64,000 nt of DNA, from contig NC_003071.7 of NCBI RefSeq assembly GCF_000001735.4, forward strand, positions 10,471,151-10,535,150, in the 5' to 3' direction. Below the pieces are notes generated by a model. The model worked only from the letters and a program-made list of their open reading frames with translations. It did not search any database and had not been told where the DNA came from. Shown one piece after another: positions 22,737 to 35,168 of this stretch (its first letter is position 1; each line of letters begins with the position of its first letter). The position numbers and the translations under genes are program-made. The stretch comes from Arabidopsis thaliana. Lineage: Eukaryota > Streptophyta > Magnoliopsida > Brassicales > Brassicaceae.

Positions 22737-25583
22737 TTAAGGAAGGCTTGTGAACTTTACATACTCTACGGAGTTGGAACAGAACTTAAACACAGGAGTT
22801 GTGTCTTGTTCATCAATATATTCCAAATTGAATGATTCTCCTGTCTTAACGCCATTAGCTTCACAGAAACCTTTCCAACCAGATCCCAGTGCCACAAATC
22901 CACTTTTTGACAGTAGATATGCAAACCACTTCTTTCTGTTTTGACCCAACAAAGTTTTCTTCCCAAGCTTGTTGATGCCATTAGCTTTCATGAATTGACT
23001 CGGAAGAATCTGCAAAAGATTTGAATAAACACACTTCGTAACAAATTAAAATCAAGACAGAAACTGACCCCTTTTTGAAACAAGAGTAGTTTGATGGAAC
23101 TTACTAGTGTACAGGCTCTGACATCTTCTGGTGTGAGTGTTAATGTCACATATCGATTTTGGATTGCTGACGACGAGTCTCTCCTCTCCTTTCTGTTGTT
23201 AGTAGCTTTCCACTTCTTGTTTCCTCTACTAGGTTCAGCACAAATCGACGACTCCTTCTCGCTATCTCTTGAACATTCTCCTTGTTGGCTTCTATAATTT
23301 GTGGACTGTGTATTGACCAAACTGAGCATAGGAGTTCCCTTCTCCAAAATTGCCTCCAACGTGAACAATTCACCGCTTTTTAAGCCGTTTGCCATGGCGA
23401 ACTCTTTCCAGCCCTTTCCCGTCAAAACAATTCTTCCTGAGGCTTCCCTTAGAAGATTTGCCTCCCACTTTCTACCAGTTTTGCCCAACAGAAAAATCAT
23501 CCCAGGTTTGTCCAAGCCATTATCTCTTGTGAATGACAACGGAAGATACTGGAGCATAAATGAACGGATAACATACCTAATATGAGTGCAAGAGATAAAA
23601 CTAACGTACCCTCTAAAACAAGGGTTGATTGATGAACTCACCCGTCTACTTTTGATGAGGTTGTCATGAGTAAGTTTTAATGTCACACACCGGTTTTGGC
23701 TTGCTGGAAATGACTTTCTTCTCACGCCTCTGTTTATCATGGCTTTCCTTTTTCCACTGCTAGGTTCTGTAGAATTTGACTCTTTCTCGCTATCTTTTAA
23801 ACACTCTCCTTGCTGGTTTCTATCACTTGTGGACTGTGTACTGACCAAACTGAGCATACGAGTTCCATTCTCCAAAACTGCCTCCAACGTGAAAGATTCG
23901 CCGGTCTTTAAGCCGTTAGCTATAGTGAAATCTTTCCAGCCTTTTCCCAAATACATGGTTCCGTTGGCTTCCCGTCGAAGATTTACCTCCCACTTTGTAC
24001 CATCTTTACCCAACAAATTTATAATCCCAGGTTTGACCAAGCCATTTTCTCTCATAAATGGCAAAGGAAGTTGCTGGAAAATATTTTAAAGGAGAATATA
24101 ACAAATTAGAGTGCAAGCGATAAAACTAACTAACCCTCAGAACAAGAGTTGTTTGAACTCACCCGTCTACTTTTTATGAGGTTGTCATGAGTAAGTGTTA
24201 ATGTCATAAACCGGTTTTGGCTTGGTGAAGTTGAATCTCTACATCTCATACGCTTCTTCTTGCTCTTCAGCTCCATACAATTGTATTTGTTGTTCTTATG
24301 TCCTTGTGTTCCATCGTTGATAGATTCAGTGGAACAGAAACTAAGCACCGGAGTTTCCCTGTTTCCAACTAGTTTGAAAACAAAGACACCTCCTGGCTTT
24401 TTACCGTTTTCATCACAGAAACTCCTCCAACCTCGGCTTATGTAGAAAGTATCAGATGATTTGTTGAACCTCAGATCCAACGCCCATGATCTTCTTTCCC
24501 TTTCATCTGTTACAACAATCTCACGGTATTTCCTTTCAAGACCAACTGAACTTGTTAAATCTTGTGGAAGATACTGCAACAAAAGGATTCAGGCATTTTC
24601 AACACAAAACTAAACATAAGTATAGCAAACGTGAGAAAACACTTTCTCTAGTCTCACCACACCAATGTAAACCACAACAAAAGGATACATGAAATAAGGA
24701 AAACCAAACCACCAAACAGAATCGAAATGAAAACCAAACTAAAGTTAGAGTATAAATTTGAGAAAATACATACAGTTACCTAAGTAGATGTTTGATCAAA
24801 GTGAACCAAAACCATATTGTAGTTAACCTTTTGATTTTATTTCAACAAGTTCTCTCCCAAACTGAACCACAATAGGATCTAAACCAAGTACGCAACTTTA
24901 GAAACAGCATTTCATTGAGTTAGTGATTAGAACCACAATTGCTAGCATATATATTGGTATAGTGAGTGATTAAACCACAGTATGCAATAAAGAGTATAAG
25001 CACCAGAGCATCTTTGCGTAGATTCGAAGCCGTGACAAGGGCCACAAAACAAGAGTTGTCGGAGGAAGAAGCATCAGCTTCTATTTCTGTATTGCTCCTC
25101 TTCACTTTCTTCTTCCTCGCAAGTTCTGTATCAGTAAAAAAACAAACATGTCAGATTACAAACTCACAAAACCAAGTAATGTTGGACACTAGATCAAAAA
25201 TAGAAGAGATCTGTAGTACTAAGAGAGGTATTTGTATAGACTATATAGATACACACAAGATAAAACACTATCTTCGTTCATGCAAGTTCTGTATCAATAA
25301 AAACCAAACTTCTCTGATACTTTTAATTGAAAGTGTTCTTAAACCAATTAACCTTGGACAATACAACAACAGACAAATCTTTTCTTCTTCTCATTTCCGA
25401 ATCAGATAAATTGCTTTCCAATCAGAGTTTCCTCTCACATAAAAACTTCATTTTTGCAGTTTGGTCATCGACAAAAACAGAACCAAACTCACCGGTCTTG
25501 CCCTGATCATTGGTGCTGCTCGGAGCTGGTAAATCTCGAATATCACAGCGGCTAGGTCCTAAATCTGACGAATTTAGCACCAT
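22737..25583 (-). CDS. REM12: REM12-like protein with four B3 domains, first REM domain lost
   Basis: Six exons: 25583-25493, 25125-25004, 24573-24163, 24073-23642, 23548-23105 and 23009-22737, giving 590 residues with consistent phases. B3 domains begin at residues 72 (YLPQDLTSSV), 209 (QLPLPFMREN), 353 (YLPLSFTRDN) and 501 (ILPSQFMKAN). The proposed start (MVLNSSDLGPSRCDIRD) corresponds to the last strand of the N-terminal B3 domain of REM10 and its relatives (LGPSCCEIQ). That domain is therefore missing, and only a short out-of-frame remnant is left upstream. Exons 4 and 5 are close duplicates (shared GKGWKxFxxANGLKxGExFTLEA). The start is the least certain part. Confidence 0.78.
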
Positions 25584-26430
25584 CTCTAATCCCACTTTCC
25601 ACAGAGCGTCATCTTCTCCAACACACTGGGAGGTCTTCTAGAAGCTTCGAGAAGAAATCGGTAACCCAAAAAACAAAACCCTAGAAATCGCTGTCTCAGG
25701 TGAAAAAGTCTCTTCCTTTTCTTTCCAGGGCAGAAAAATAAACACAACTTTTTGTTATTCTTCTCAGGCATTGAGTTTTAGTGTTAGCAATTTTAGGAAA
25801 ATTCGAAAACTCGGCGCGTATCCTTAGTAATGGACAGTTCAATTTGATTGATCATTTCGTTTGTGCCTTTTGTAAATTGTTTATTGGGGAATTTTGATCG
25901 ACCAAATTAAATGTATATGTGAAGTTGAACCGGATAAAGAATTTGAGTTGGTTTGGCCTCGGTTTAGTTCTTTTTTTCCTTCTCTTTTTTTTTATTTTAG
26001 GAATTAAGATTTTTTTGACTAAGTTTAGGCCTAGGTTTAAACAAGGAACAAGAGTTGTAATTACAGTAATGATGCTTACACAGACATATGGCAACACCAA
26101 TGATCTAAATCAACAAGCACAATACAAGTTCATTACTTCCCTTAAGTATGTGAAGGATTTGTTGGATACAAGTGGCAGAGAGTGGATACTGGATTCACTC
26201 TCAGATTTTGTTCCCTGAGGAAGTCATAAAATAGATCATTCCACTTAGACCGGAGAGAAGCAAAACTTCTGACAGATTTGCCTGGGAATACACCATAGAA
26301 ACAAACTTGTGCACGTCCCTGAGGTTACAGAATAACAAAATCACAAGTTCAAAATCATATAGCCATTAGAAGATACATACTGTATTTAACTTCACAAACA
26401 AGTAGGCTTTTAATTAAACTTTTATGGTCT
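25584..26430. other. Upstream of REM12, with an unrecognised short plus-strand frame
   Basis: Next to REM12 lies a degenerate stretch (about 25585-25660) that may be what remains of its first B3 domain. From 25919 to 26218 a plus-strand frame of 99 codons is open; its second half (from the ATG at 26068) reads MMLTQTYGNTNDLNQQAQY onward. I do not recognise it and see no good promoter or intron. It may be a relic of an unrelated inserted gene. Confidence 0.4.
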
Positions 26431-27238
26431 TTACTCTACGGACTTGGAACAGAATTTAAGCACATGAGCTGTTTCTTGTTCATCAATGTATTCCAACGTG
26501 AATGCCTCCCCTGTATTAACGCCATTAGCCTCACAGATGCCCTTCCAACCAGATCCCAGAGCCAAACTTCCATCTTTTGACATTGACAGTAGATATGCAA
26601 ACCACTTCATTCTGTTTTGACCCAACAAAGTTATCTCCCCGAGGTTGTTGATGCCATTAGCTTTGATGAATTGGCTTGGAAGAATCTGTAAAAGATTTTA
26701 GTAAACATATCTAGTTACTAATTAGAATCAAGACAGAAACTAAGCTACCTTTGAAGAAAGAGTCGTTTGATGAACTTACTAGTATACAGTCTCTGATATC
26801 TTCTGGTGTGAATGTCACAAATCGATTTTGGATTGCTGAAGACGAGTCTCTCCTCTCCTCTCTGTTGCTCCTGGCTTTCCTGTTCTTTTTTCCTTTGCTA
26901 GGTACTGCAGAGATCGACTCTTTCTCGCTATGTTTTGAGCACTCTCTTTTCTGGCTTTTATGACTTGTGGACTGTGTACTCACCAAACTGAGCATAGGAG
27001 TTCCATTCTCCAAAATTAGCTCCAGCGTGAACGACTTGCCACTCTTCAAGCCGTTGGATATAGATAAATCTTTCCAGCCATTTCCGAGACACATCAATCC
27101 TCTGTTTTCCCGTCGAAGAGTTGCCTCCAACTTTGTACCATCTTTGCCAACCAAAGTTATTATCGCCAGGTTCCAAGCCATTTGCTCTTGGGGTGTCGGT
27201 TTATTCGGTTTGGCCTCGGTTAAGTGTTTTTTTTTCAT
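26431..27238 (-). pseudogene. Truncated REM gene remnant with one and a half B3 domains
   Basis: Two exons can be joined in frame (27238-26780 and 26685-26431; 237 residues). The second is a normal terminal B3 exon ending at a stop (EYIDEQETAHVLKFCSKSVE). The first lacks the opening B3 strand. Its start reads through unrelated sequence (MKKKHLTEAKPNKPT), and the expected RANGLEPG motif sits in another frame, one base out of register with IITLVGKDGTK. So the unit has a frameshift at about 27170 and has lost its upstream exons. It may still be annotated as a small gene (At2g24681 by order). Confidence 0.72.
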
Positions 27239-27519
27239 TAGTTAAATCATCCCAATTCAAATGGATTAAAATTTGAAAGATTCCGTGTTTCCACTGGTTT
27301 TCCAGACAAAAGGAACAAGCCACAGAAGCACCAGTGCTCAAACAACTAATTTGGTGCCATGAATGAGTAATTGTTTGTTGTGTGGGTGAACCATAAACCT
27401 TTATACTATTCCTCTATTGGCTGTCTCAGAGTTAATTGCTATCTAGCTTTCGAACTGACTTTAGGCTTGAATTTGACTCCTTAATCTCTCAAACAAACCA
27501 CATCCTCCTCGATCAATGA
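27239..27519. other. Non-coding sequence between REM remnant and LINE relic
   Basis: No frame or motif is recognised. It may be further degenerate LINE sequence. Confidence 0.4.
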
Positions 27520-27950
27520 ACCTCTTTGACGTTGTGAATCGATCCCCTCTTCCATATCATTCAGATAATCCACTCTATGGTTTCAGCGTTATATGTTGCC
27601 AACACACTTTCCACTGTTGAATGGATGTGTATCCCTAAGTCTCTGCTGCCCCGTGATCCCGTGATGTCAAGTAGTTTACCCAGCAGTGACCATCTATCAA
27701 ACCAGAAATGATGTGGATGCTCCACTATAGGCTTCTACTTTATTCAGTGAAGCCGCTGGCTCTCTGTATTTTATTGATGTGGAAAACTCACCTTATTCGC
27801 CTCAGATATCGATGTTAACCCCAAACCTCCCTCTTCTTTTATGAGCTTTATGATATGTGAGATCGTAAACTCTTCCACTTCTCTAGCGGTTAATGGAATA
27901 AACATATCAATATATGCATTACCGTAGTATCATCGTCCAAAGGTGATCCA
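27520..27950 (-). mobile_element. Degenerate LINE (non-LTR retrotransposon) C-terminal relic
   Basis: On the minus strand, interrupted translations show KEEGGLGLTSISEANKV (near 27800-27840) and HFWFDRWSLLGKLLDITGS followed by RDLGIHI (near 27620-27710). These are the EGGLGL and WFD-W motifs typical of plant LINE proteins between reverse transcriptase and the zinc-binding end. Stops and frame changes are frequent, so it is an old inactive fragment. Confidence 0.7.
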
Positions 27951-28134
27951 CAACGTTGAGGATTTTCCTACTGATAAACCCAAAACAGTGAGTGACCCCA
28001 GCTCGATCCAAATGGGAATTCAGGACCCTCATCGTCACCACCAATTATAATCAAGACATAAACCAAACCATCTGTGAAACAGATGATAATCTCTAGCATC
28101 ATCAAGTGTGTTAGGGTCATGAATCTCTCTGCAC

Positions 28135-28310
28135 CTCACTTGTTCTTGTTTTCACTGCTAGGCTTTGTGGACAAAAAAAAGACTGTTTCTCGGTATCTTT
28201 TGAACTCTCTCTTTTCTACCTGATATCATTAGTGGACTTCAACGTAAATGATTCATCAGTCGTTTAGCCATTAATTGTTTTAGCTAACTCTCCGCAGTCC
28301 ATCAATCCAT
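28135..28310 (-). pseudogene. Degenerate REM linker and B3 fragment
   Basis: Minus-strand words resemble a REM linker (SSKDTEKQSFF, preceded by a Ser/Lys-rich part) and a B3 core fragment (INGLTTDESFTLKS), without a continuous frame. The relic lies immediately upstream, in sequence order, of the REM11 terminal exon. Confidence 0.55.
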
Positions 28311-28400
28311 GATATATGCAGAACCTGTCATGTGATATCCGGAGAAAACATTTGAGAAATCTTGAAAAAGTACTAACTAACATTTACGTATTTGGTCTCC

Positions 28401-31400
28401 CTACTTGGTGTAGAACTTAAATACATGATTTGTATCATCTTTGGGAATGAATTCCAAAACAAAAGTCTCTCCTAACATCACACCATTCGCCTCACAAAAA
28501 CCTTTCCAACCATTTCCCACAACGACAGTTCCATCTCCTGACAGTAAATATGCAAACCACTTCATACCGCCTCTACCCAACAAAGTTATCTGTCCAGGCT
28601 TGTTGATGCCATTAATTCTCATGAATTGACAAGGAAGATGCTGCGATATTTGAACAAACACATCTCATTATCAAATGAAATTCAAAACAGAACCTCTAAA
28701 GCAAGAGTTGTTTGATAAGCTTACCAAATTACCATCCTTGACATCTTCAGGTGCAAGTGTTAGTGTAAGGAATCGGTTTTTGACATCTGACGATGAATCT
28801 CGTTTTCTTGGACAATAGGTTCTTTTCTCCAACTCCCATAAGCTACTACTCTCTTCTCTGTTTTTCTCTGCTTCCCTGGTCTCTTGTCCACTGCTAGCAT
28901 CTGTGAAATGAGACTCTTTTGAAAACTCACTTTGCCCTCTAAAACTGCTAGACTCTATACGGAGCAATTTGAGCACAGGAGATGCGCCTTCCCAGACTGA
29001 CTCCAACGTGATGGAGTCGCCCGTCTTTAAGCCGTTTGCTTTAGCAAAATCTTTCCAGCCCTTACCCAAACTCATTCTTCCTCTTCTTTCCAGTAGAAGA
29101 CTTACCAGCCACTTCGCACCATCTTTACCTAACACAGTTATCTCTCCGGGCTTATTCATGCTATTCTCTATCATGAATTGCAGTGGAAGACGCTAGAAAA
29201 GATATGAACAGAGAATAAGATATGAAACCCTTCGATATGCGATTAAAAGAACAATAGTTGATAGATCAACTTACCAGTCTACCATGTTTGAGACTGTCAG
29301 GTGTGATTGTTAATGTCAGAAATCGGTTTTGGCTCGATGAAATTGAATCTATACATATCCAATGATTCTTCTCTCTTTCAAATGAGCTGTTCTCCTCTAT
29401 GATGTCTTCCTCTTTGTTGTTGTCATCTTCACTGATATTTGGTTTAATGCTAGGCTCTATGGGAAGAGACTCTTTCACTTCTAGGCTCTACGGGATGATA
29501 ATATAGCCAACGTGAAAGAAATTTTTGGTTAGGTTCATGAATCAATATGAAAGAGTAATAAACTAAATCAAGCCAAACAAAAACCTAAATGATTATCAAA
29601 AACGAAATGTCTACCCCAAGAAACAATTGTCAATTAGCTAGTGTGTATGCAAAACCATGAGCATGAGATATCAGTTAATGCAGGAGTAAATAATTTGAAT
29701 TTTAAAACACACCAACGCATTTGTGTGTAGACTTGAAGTTGTGACATGGGATACAAAACAAGAGTGGTCTGATAAATAATCTGCTTCCATTTCTGGATTG
29801 TTCTTCTTCACTTTCTTCTTACTTGGAGGCTCTGTATCAGAAACACCCCACATGTTAAAACCTCAGATGCTTTCACCGAAGTAAGAAATCTTGGACTCAT
29901 CCATATATGTACTATAATAAAACTGAATATACCAAAGTTGTCATGAGCATAACCATCATATGACGAAAATGTTACAGCTTCTTTTCTTATATGCGGATTT
30001 ATTTTCATCGAAATGTTACCTGTATAAGAGAATATCCTCAGACTGCATTTAACAATCTTGTCAACGTTACAGCTTTAAATCATCAAACTTACTGATGTTG
30101 TCATGATCATAGTTACTGCTTGGAGCCAGTAAATCTTGAACCCCACAACAATTGGATCCCAAATCTGAGACCCGCAACATATTATCTCCTTTATGTCTGA
30201 AATTGATGACCTCACCGATGCTAAGATCATGAGCAACCTGGCTAACTATATCACGTAGAGGTGTTAATGCCATGAATTGGTTTTGGATTGCTGAAGATGA
30301 TTCTCTACTTCTAGGAGGATACTTTCTGCTTGCTTCTCTGTTGTTCTCTACTTTCTTAGTCATGTTTCCACTACTAGGTTTTATGGAAAGAGATTCCTTG
30401 GAAAACTCACTTTGCCCTTTACCACTGCTAGACTTTATACTGAGCACAGGAGTCCTGTCTTCCCATATTGGCTCCAATGTAATGGAATCACCCGTCTTTA
30501 AGCCATTTGCTTTAGCAAAATCTTTCCAACCCTTTCCCAAACTCATTCTTCCCTTTTTTTCTAGTAGAAGACTTGCCATCCACTTTGCACCATCTGTACC
30601 TAAAAGAGTTATCTCCCCGGGCTTGTTCATGCTATTCTCCGTCATGAATTGCAACGGAAGCCGCTATAAAATGTATATGAACAGAGAATTTGTTTTCAAA
30701 AAGCACCTTTTCAATGGGACGAAATTGAACAAGACTTGATTGTTGAACTTACTAGTCTACCATGTTCGAGACTATCAGGCGTGATTGTTACTGTCAAGGT
30801 GCAGTTCTGGCTTGGTGAAGTTGAATCTTTGCATCTCAGATGATTACCCTCTCTCTTCCATGTGCTGCTTTCATCTTTGTTGTTGTCATCTTTAACGATC
30901 TTTTCTTGGCTACTAGGCTCTGCGGGAAGAGACTCTTTCGAAGACTCTTCTCCTACTCTTGTGTCAGTGTTGTACTCTTCAAAACACAAACTGAGCACAG
31001 GAGTTGTGTCTTCCCACAGTAACTTGAACGTATAGGTATCACCAGTCTTTAAACCGTTTGCTTTAACAAAACTTTTCCAACCATCTCCTAAAGTCATTCT
31101 TCCTCTGTTGTTTTCCAAAAGAAGATTTGCAAGCCACTTAGAACCATCTTTACCCACCAAATATATCTTCCCAGGCTTGTTAATCCCATTCTCCCTCGTG
31201 AATTGCATCGGAAGACGCTGCAGAGAATTGAACAAGAGTCAAAACCAACAAAAGTAGAATAAAGGAAACTAACAAGTGCAAGTGCTATGATGATCCCACC
31301 AGTCTACAATGTCTGCCATCAACAGGTGCAAGTGTAAACGTTACAAACTGTTTCTCGCTTGACGAATATGATGATATAATCGGTCTAGGACTCTTTCTAC

Positions 31401-31960
31401 ATTCCCTATTACTACCATTTGAGCTAGTGAAACCTTGTGGAAGATGAAGCTAACACCAAAGTAAAAGAAGAGTCAGATTAAATCAGCCAATACTAATCAA
31501 CAAAAGTGTCATACGTGTATACATCTTCCATTTCCTCACCAGTGCACCTGTTTGGGCAACAAAACAAGAGAGATCTGATGAAGAATCAGTTTCTGTTTCA
31601 GGATTGTTCTTCTTCATTTTCTTCCTTCTTTGAAACTCTGTATCAAAACACACCCAAATTGTTAAACCTTAGATGCTTTAATATCAATATGTAGCTGTTC
31701 TTAAAACAATGTTACCAAAGCAAGTACTCTTGGACTCATTCATATATATATACCAATGTTGAAAATCCCTAAAATTGCTTAAAAATTTGCAGTTGTTCCT
31801 TCACTTTACAGATTAAAATCGAATCAACAAATTGCTGTCAAAGTTCGAAGGATAAATAAAATTGAATCTTACCGATGTTGTTGTCATGATTATTTGAGAA
31901 TTGGATCATCATTTCTCCTTCTGGATTAATCGGTGAGCCCAGAATGAGTGAATTCGCCAT
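28401..31960 (-). CDS. REM11: REM11-like composite B3 gene (model uncertain)
   Basis: Nine exons can be joined in frame: 31960-31873, 31637-31540, 31449-31300, 31217-30753, 30663-30093, 29831-29713, 29487-29275, 29192-28725 and 28640-28401, giving 803 residues. The first exon (MANSLILGSPINPEGE) is a REM start but no N-terminal B3 follows. Exon 3 keeps only the opening strand (LHLPQGFTSSNG) plus linker. Full B3 domains start at residues 113, 268, 569 and 725. Exon 5 ends in a fragment of another gene's first B3 domain (AHDLSIGEVINFRHKGD, LGSNCC) and then a usable donor. Without that splice, translation stops at 30067 after 465 residues. This could be one gene or two fused relatives. The symbol rests on order. 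Confidence 0.6.
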
Positions 31961-32491
31961 ATAAAAAAAAAATCCCTCGAGTTTTGTTTGAGACGGTCAA
32001 TTCTTAGTGGAGCTTGCAATTTTTTCTGTTTCTTTGGTATTTTTTATTCATTAGTTTTGTTGTAATTTAGAAAATTAATATTAAATAAGTTTGTGGACCC
32101 GACAAAAAATAAATAAGTTTGTGGACAATTTTAGTATATATTCTACAAATTTCAAAAAAAAAAAAAAAAATAGCATTAGTTAGTGACACTATAACTATAT
32201 TACCTTTATTTATGAAGTTTTTCAACAGTTAAGTAGACATCCATAAATAGTTATAAATCACATTATAGTGACATGAGATTACATTTTTATGAATGTAGTA
32301 CTGAATTGTTTGAACAATTTAGTGATTTGAGTTGGAACACTTTACAATAACAATTGAATTTTCATGATAAAGAGATTTTAGATTATTTACTAAGTGAAAA
32401 ATAAAAAGATTCAAATCGCATGATTTTAAGTAAGAGTTAAAAAAAATTATAACACATCATCTAAAATTTAATAAAACTTAAATTGATTTAA
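31961..32491. other. AT-rich upstream region of REM11
   Basis: Probable REM11 promoter followed by AT-rich sequence with a poly-A run at about 32154-32170. No gene is seen. Confidence 0.5.
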
Positions 32492-32824
32492 GGAGTTGGT
32501 GTCACGCCTGTTCTTAAACGAGTTGCGTCTAATGCTGTGGATCCACCAAAGGAGACGCTATCACGCATCATTGAGCTTGTTTTAAGAAGCAAAGAGGAGA
32601 AAAGTCGACGTGAGATGAAATCTATTGTCCTGAAGCTTCTTAGGGAACAGAATGGAGCCAATGTAGCTGATAACTTCAATGATACAATCTATTCCTCTTG
32701 CCAAACCTGCTTGGATTCGGTTCTGTCTCTGTTTAAACAAGCTTCTGAGGGAGAGAAACCTGAGACTGATACCAAACAGATTGCTGTAGAAGCAGATAAC
32801 CTCACGACTCACGTGGCTGCTTGA
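32492..32824 (+). pseudogene. Fragment of a BTB/POZ-type protein gene
   Basis: An open plus-strand frame without an ATG encodes a helical sequence with the phrases SRIIELVLRSKEEKSRREMK, LLREQN and CLDSVLSLFKQASE, ending at a stop at 32824. The style recalls the C-terminal helical part of some plant BTB/POZ proteins, but I cannot name the member. No BTB domain lies upstream and there is no start codon, so it is most likely a truncated copy. Confidence 0.45.
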
Positions 32825-33372
32825 TGTGTTAGCAGAAAGACAAGCTGCAGAGGAATTCTCAGTCACATGGTTTGTTTTTGCAGGAAGAAGACATAATACA
32901 TTTTGTATGGATGTGATTCTTCAGTCACATATAAATAATATCTCTCTCCAATAGATACTGTAATATAACAAGCAATCCTGTTATAAATTTCAATTATAGA
33001 ATTAGAAATAGTCTTAAATTCATGAAGGCACAATATATGGCAATGTTTTGCTTAAGCTAAATGTCTAAACATTAAGAGTTTTAACATGTTTCTTCCCTAA
33101 GAGTTCAAAACTTTTCAACACTTAAAAGCTTTTTCAAGCCTAATACAATCATTCGTTTTGTTGTATTAGAATTGTTGAGTTTTGAAAAATTCTGAACTTT
33201 TTGTTAAGGAATCTATCAATCTTAATGTTTCTTTGGACATTTAATTTGGCTTAAGAAAAACGTTGTCATATCTTGTACCTTCATGATTTTTAGGACTATC
33301 ATTGATTTTATAGCTGAAAATATATATTGATTGAAATATTTCTGAAAACAATATGCAGCAACTGCATACATA

Positions 33373-33514
33373 ACAAGTTAATAACAAAGAAACTCAAAAC
33401 TTGTCCAATCTGCAATGTTGATCTTTGTGTTGTGCTTGTTGATACAAGTTAATAACAAAGAAACTCAAAACTTGTCCAATCTGCCATGTTGATATTTGTG
33501 TTGTGCTTGTTGAT
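33373..33514. repeat. 71-bp tandem duplication
   Basis: Two adjacent copies, 33373-33443 and 33444-33514, differ at about two or three positions. The unit begins ACAAGTTAATAACAAAG. Confidence 0.9.
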
Positions 33515-34827
33515 AATCTTCGGTATTCATATGAATTTTTCGTTTCAAAATTGTGTCTTCTCTGCTACTCCTATTCTTGTGTATTTGTCAACATTTTTTA
33601 TATTTATATCTATGTTTTATGCATTTATGAATACCAGAACTAATATCAAATATGTAATTTGAGCTATCTATATATGTGCAGGTCGGATTACAGGTTTGGA
33701 AGATATGAGTCTATAACTCTCCCCTTTAAAACAAGAAGTGTAAAGCCTAAGAAGAATGACACTGAATTGGGTTTAAAGTTTTCTTTTAATAGTGCTTAAC
33801 ATGAGTGATTAATAAACAACTTTAGAGACTCATGACTGGCCAATAGCCGTATGCGGTCATGTTGTGTGTATGTGGGACTATAGCATCCTAAGTTTGTCAT
33901 GTCATGCGTTGTATTCATTATAGAACATGTGGTTTGATTTTGGTTTTAATTATGTCCATTCAACAAAATTATAAAGCTAAGACAATTAAACATTAATTTT
34001 ACGACAATAGACATTAATTGTACAACTAAAACATTAACATTTGACGTTCAATCGTAAGCTCAATGAGAAAGACTACACAATGAGTCTATATACCAAAATT
34101 AAAGATGTTGCATTCAATCTTATTTTGAGTGATTGAAGTTATTTTGAGTTATTTGGTAGTTTAAGATACATTGAATAAAAAGGAAAAAAATCTATGTACG
34201 GTTTTTATTTTTCGTCGTTTCGATACAACTATATGACTCTCGCTCGGTCACTCGCTCGGAGTATTAGGCCTAGATATGGCATTGTCTTTTTTTTGGGTCC
34301 TTTGTACAATTTTGTTTGTAAGAAAATAAAAGAAATGTTAGGTTTTCCAAGCCCAAACCAACTTTCATATCAGTATGATATTGTTTGGTTTGAGTCAGGT
34401 CCGACCCAAACATTGCCTAGACCCAATGCTATTATATCAAAAATCTCTAATAGGTATTAAAAAAAAAGCCTTAACATGTATAAAAAAAATTTGGGCCTTT
34501 GAACCTTAAGCAGGCACTTTGAGTCAAATGGTCAAACTTGCATTTCTTTTTGAATTCCTTCCTAAAAGACTTTATACTAATTTAGCAAGCAAAATACAAT
34601 TTTGACTTTAATTGGATAATTTAAAAAACTTCTTGTATTATTTATTGATATTTTGAATATATTTTTTTAGGTTTGAATAAAAATAATCATTTAAATGTAT
34701 GAGATACTTTCCATCTTTTGTTGTTTTAAAAACAGAAAGATATAATAAATAATAAAACGTGTTGACCAAATTATTGTAAACTTTTCAGTTATGGAAAATT
34801 CATTAGATAAGTTTCATACAAAAGATG

Positions 34828-34828
<1 letters not shown>

Positions 34829-34858
<30 letters not shown>
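34829..34858. repeat. TA dinucleotide microsatellite
   Basis: An uninterrupted AT/TA run of about 30 bases. Likely length-variable. Confidence 0.9.
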
Positions 34859-34862
<4 letters not shown>

Positions 34863-35168
34863 ATTGATATATGTATATATATACATACATACACACTCAA
34901 GAAAACCACAATAAGTTCTTAGTAAGTAACAAAACTTTAGAAAATCAGAAGGTAAATATATTTGTTCAATTGTCGTAGCAAATGTTAGAAGTTTTATGTT
35001 GAAGAAGAAGTTTTTTTTTTTTTTTAAATATATTGTTCTGTTTCTTGTGTGTATATATGACTCTAATACAAACATTTCTTCAAATAATGACTTTGAACCT
35101 TATTTTTATTTTTAATACATATTGGGTTTTGAAGGATATTCAGATTGCATCATCTAGAAACATTTCTA

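Larger units (their letters stand above)
32825..35168. other. Gene-poor spacer with small repeats
   Basis: I see no supportable gene. It contains a 71-bp tandem duplication (33373-33514) and an AT microsatellite (34829-34858), listed separately. The remainder is AT-rich, including the upstream region of the defensin-like gene. Confidence 0.5.

Noticed and set aside
28401-31960. A complete N-terminal B3 domain for REM11
   Set aside because: I searched the first introns for the expected strands (FFxKxLxG, GWxEFxxAHDL) and found none in order. Only a displaced tail exists at about 30100-30230.
34803-35075. Minus-strand frame of 90 codons rich in Tyr and Ile
   Set aside because: It is read through the TA microsatellite and AT-rich sequence, without motifs or splice context.
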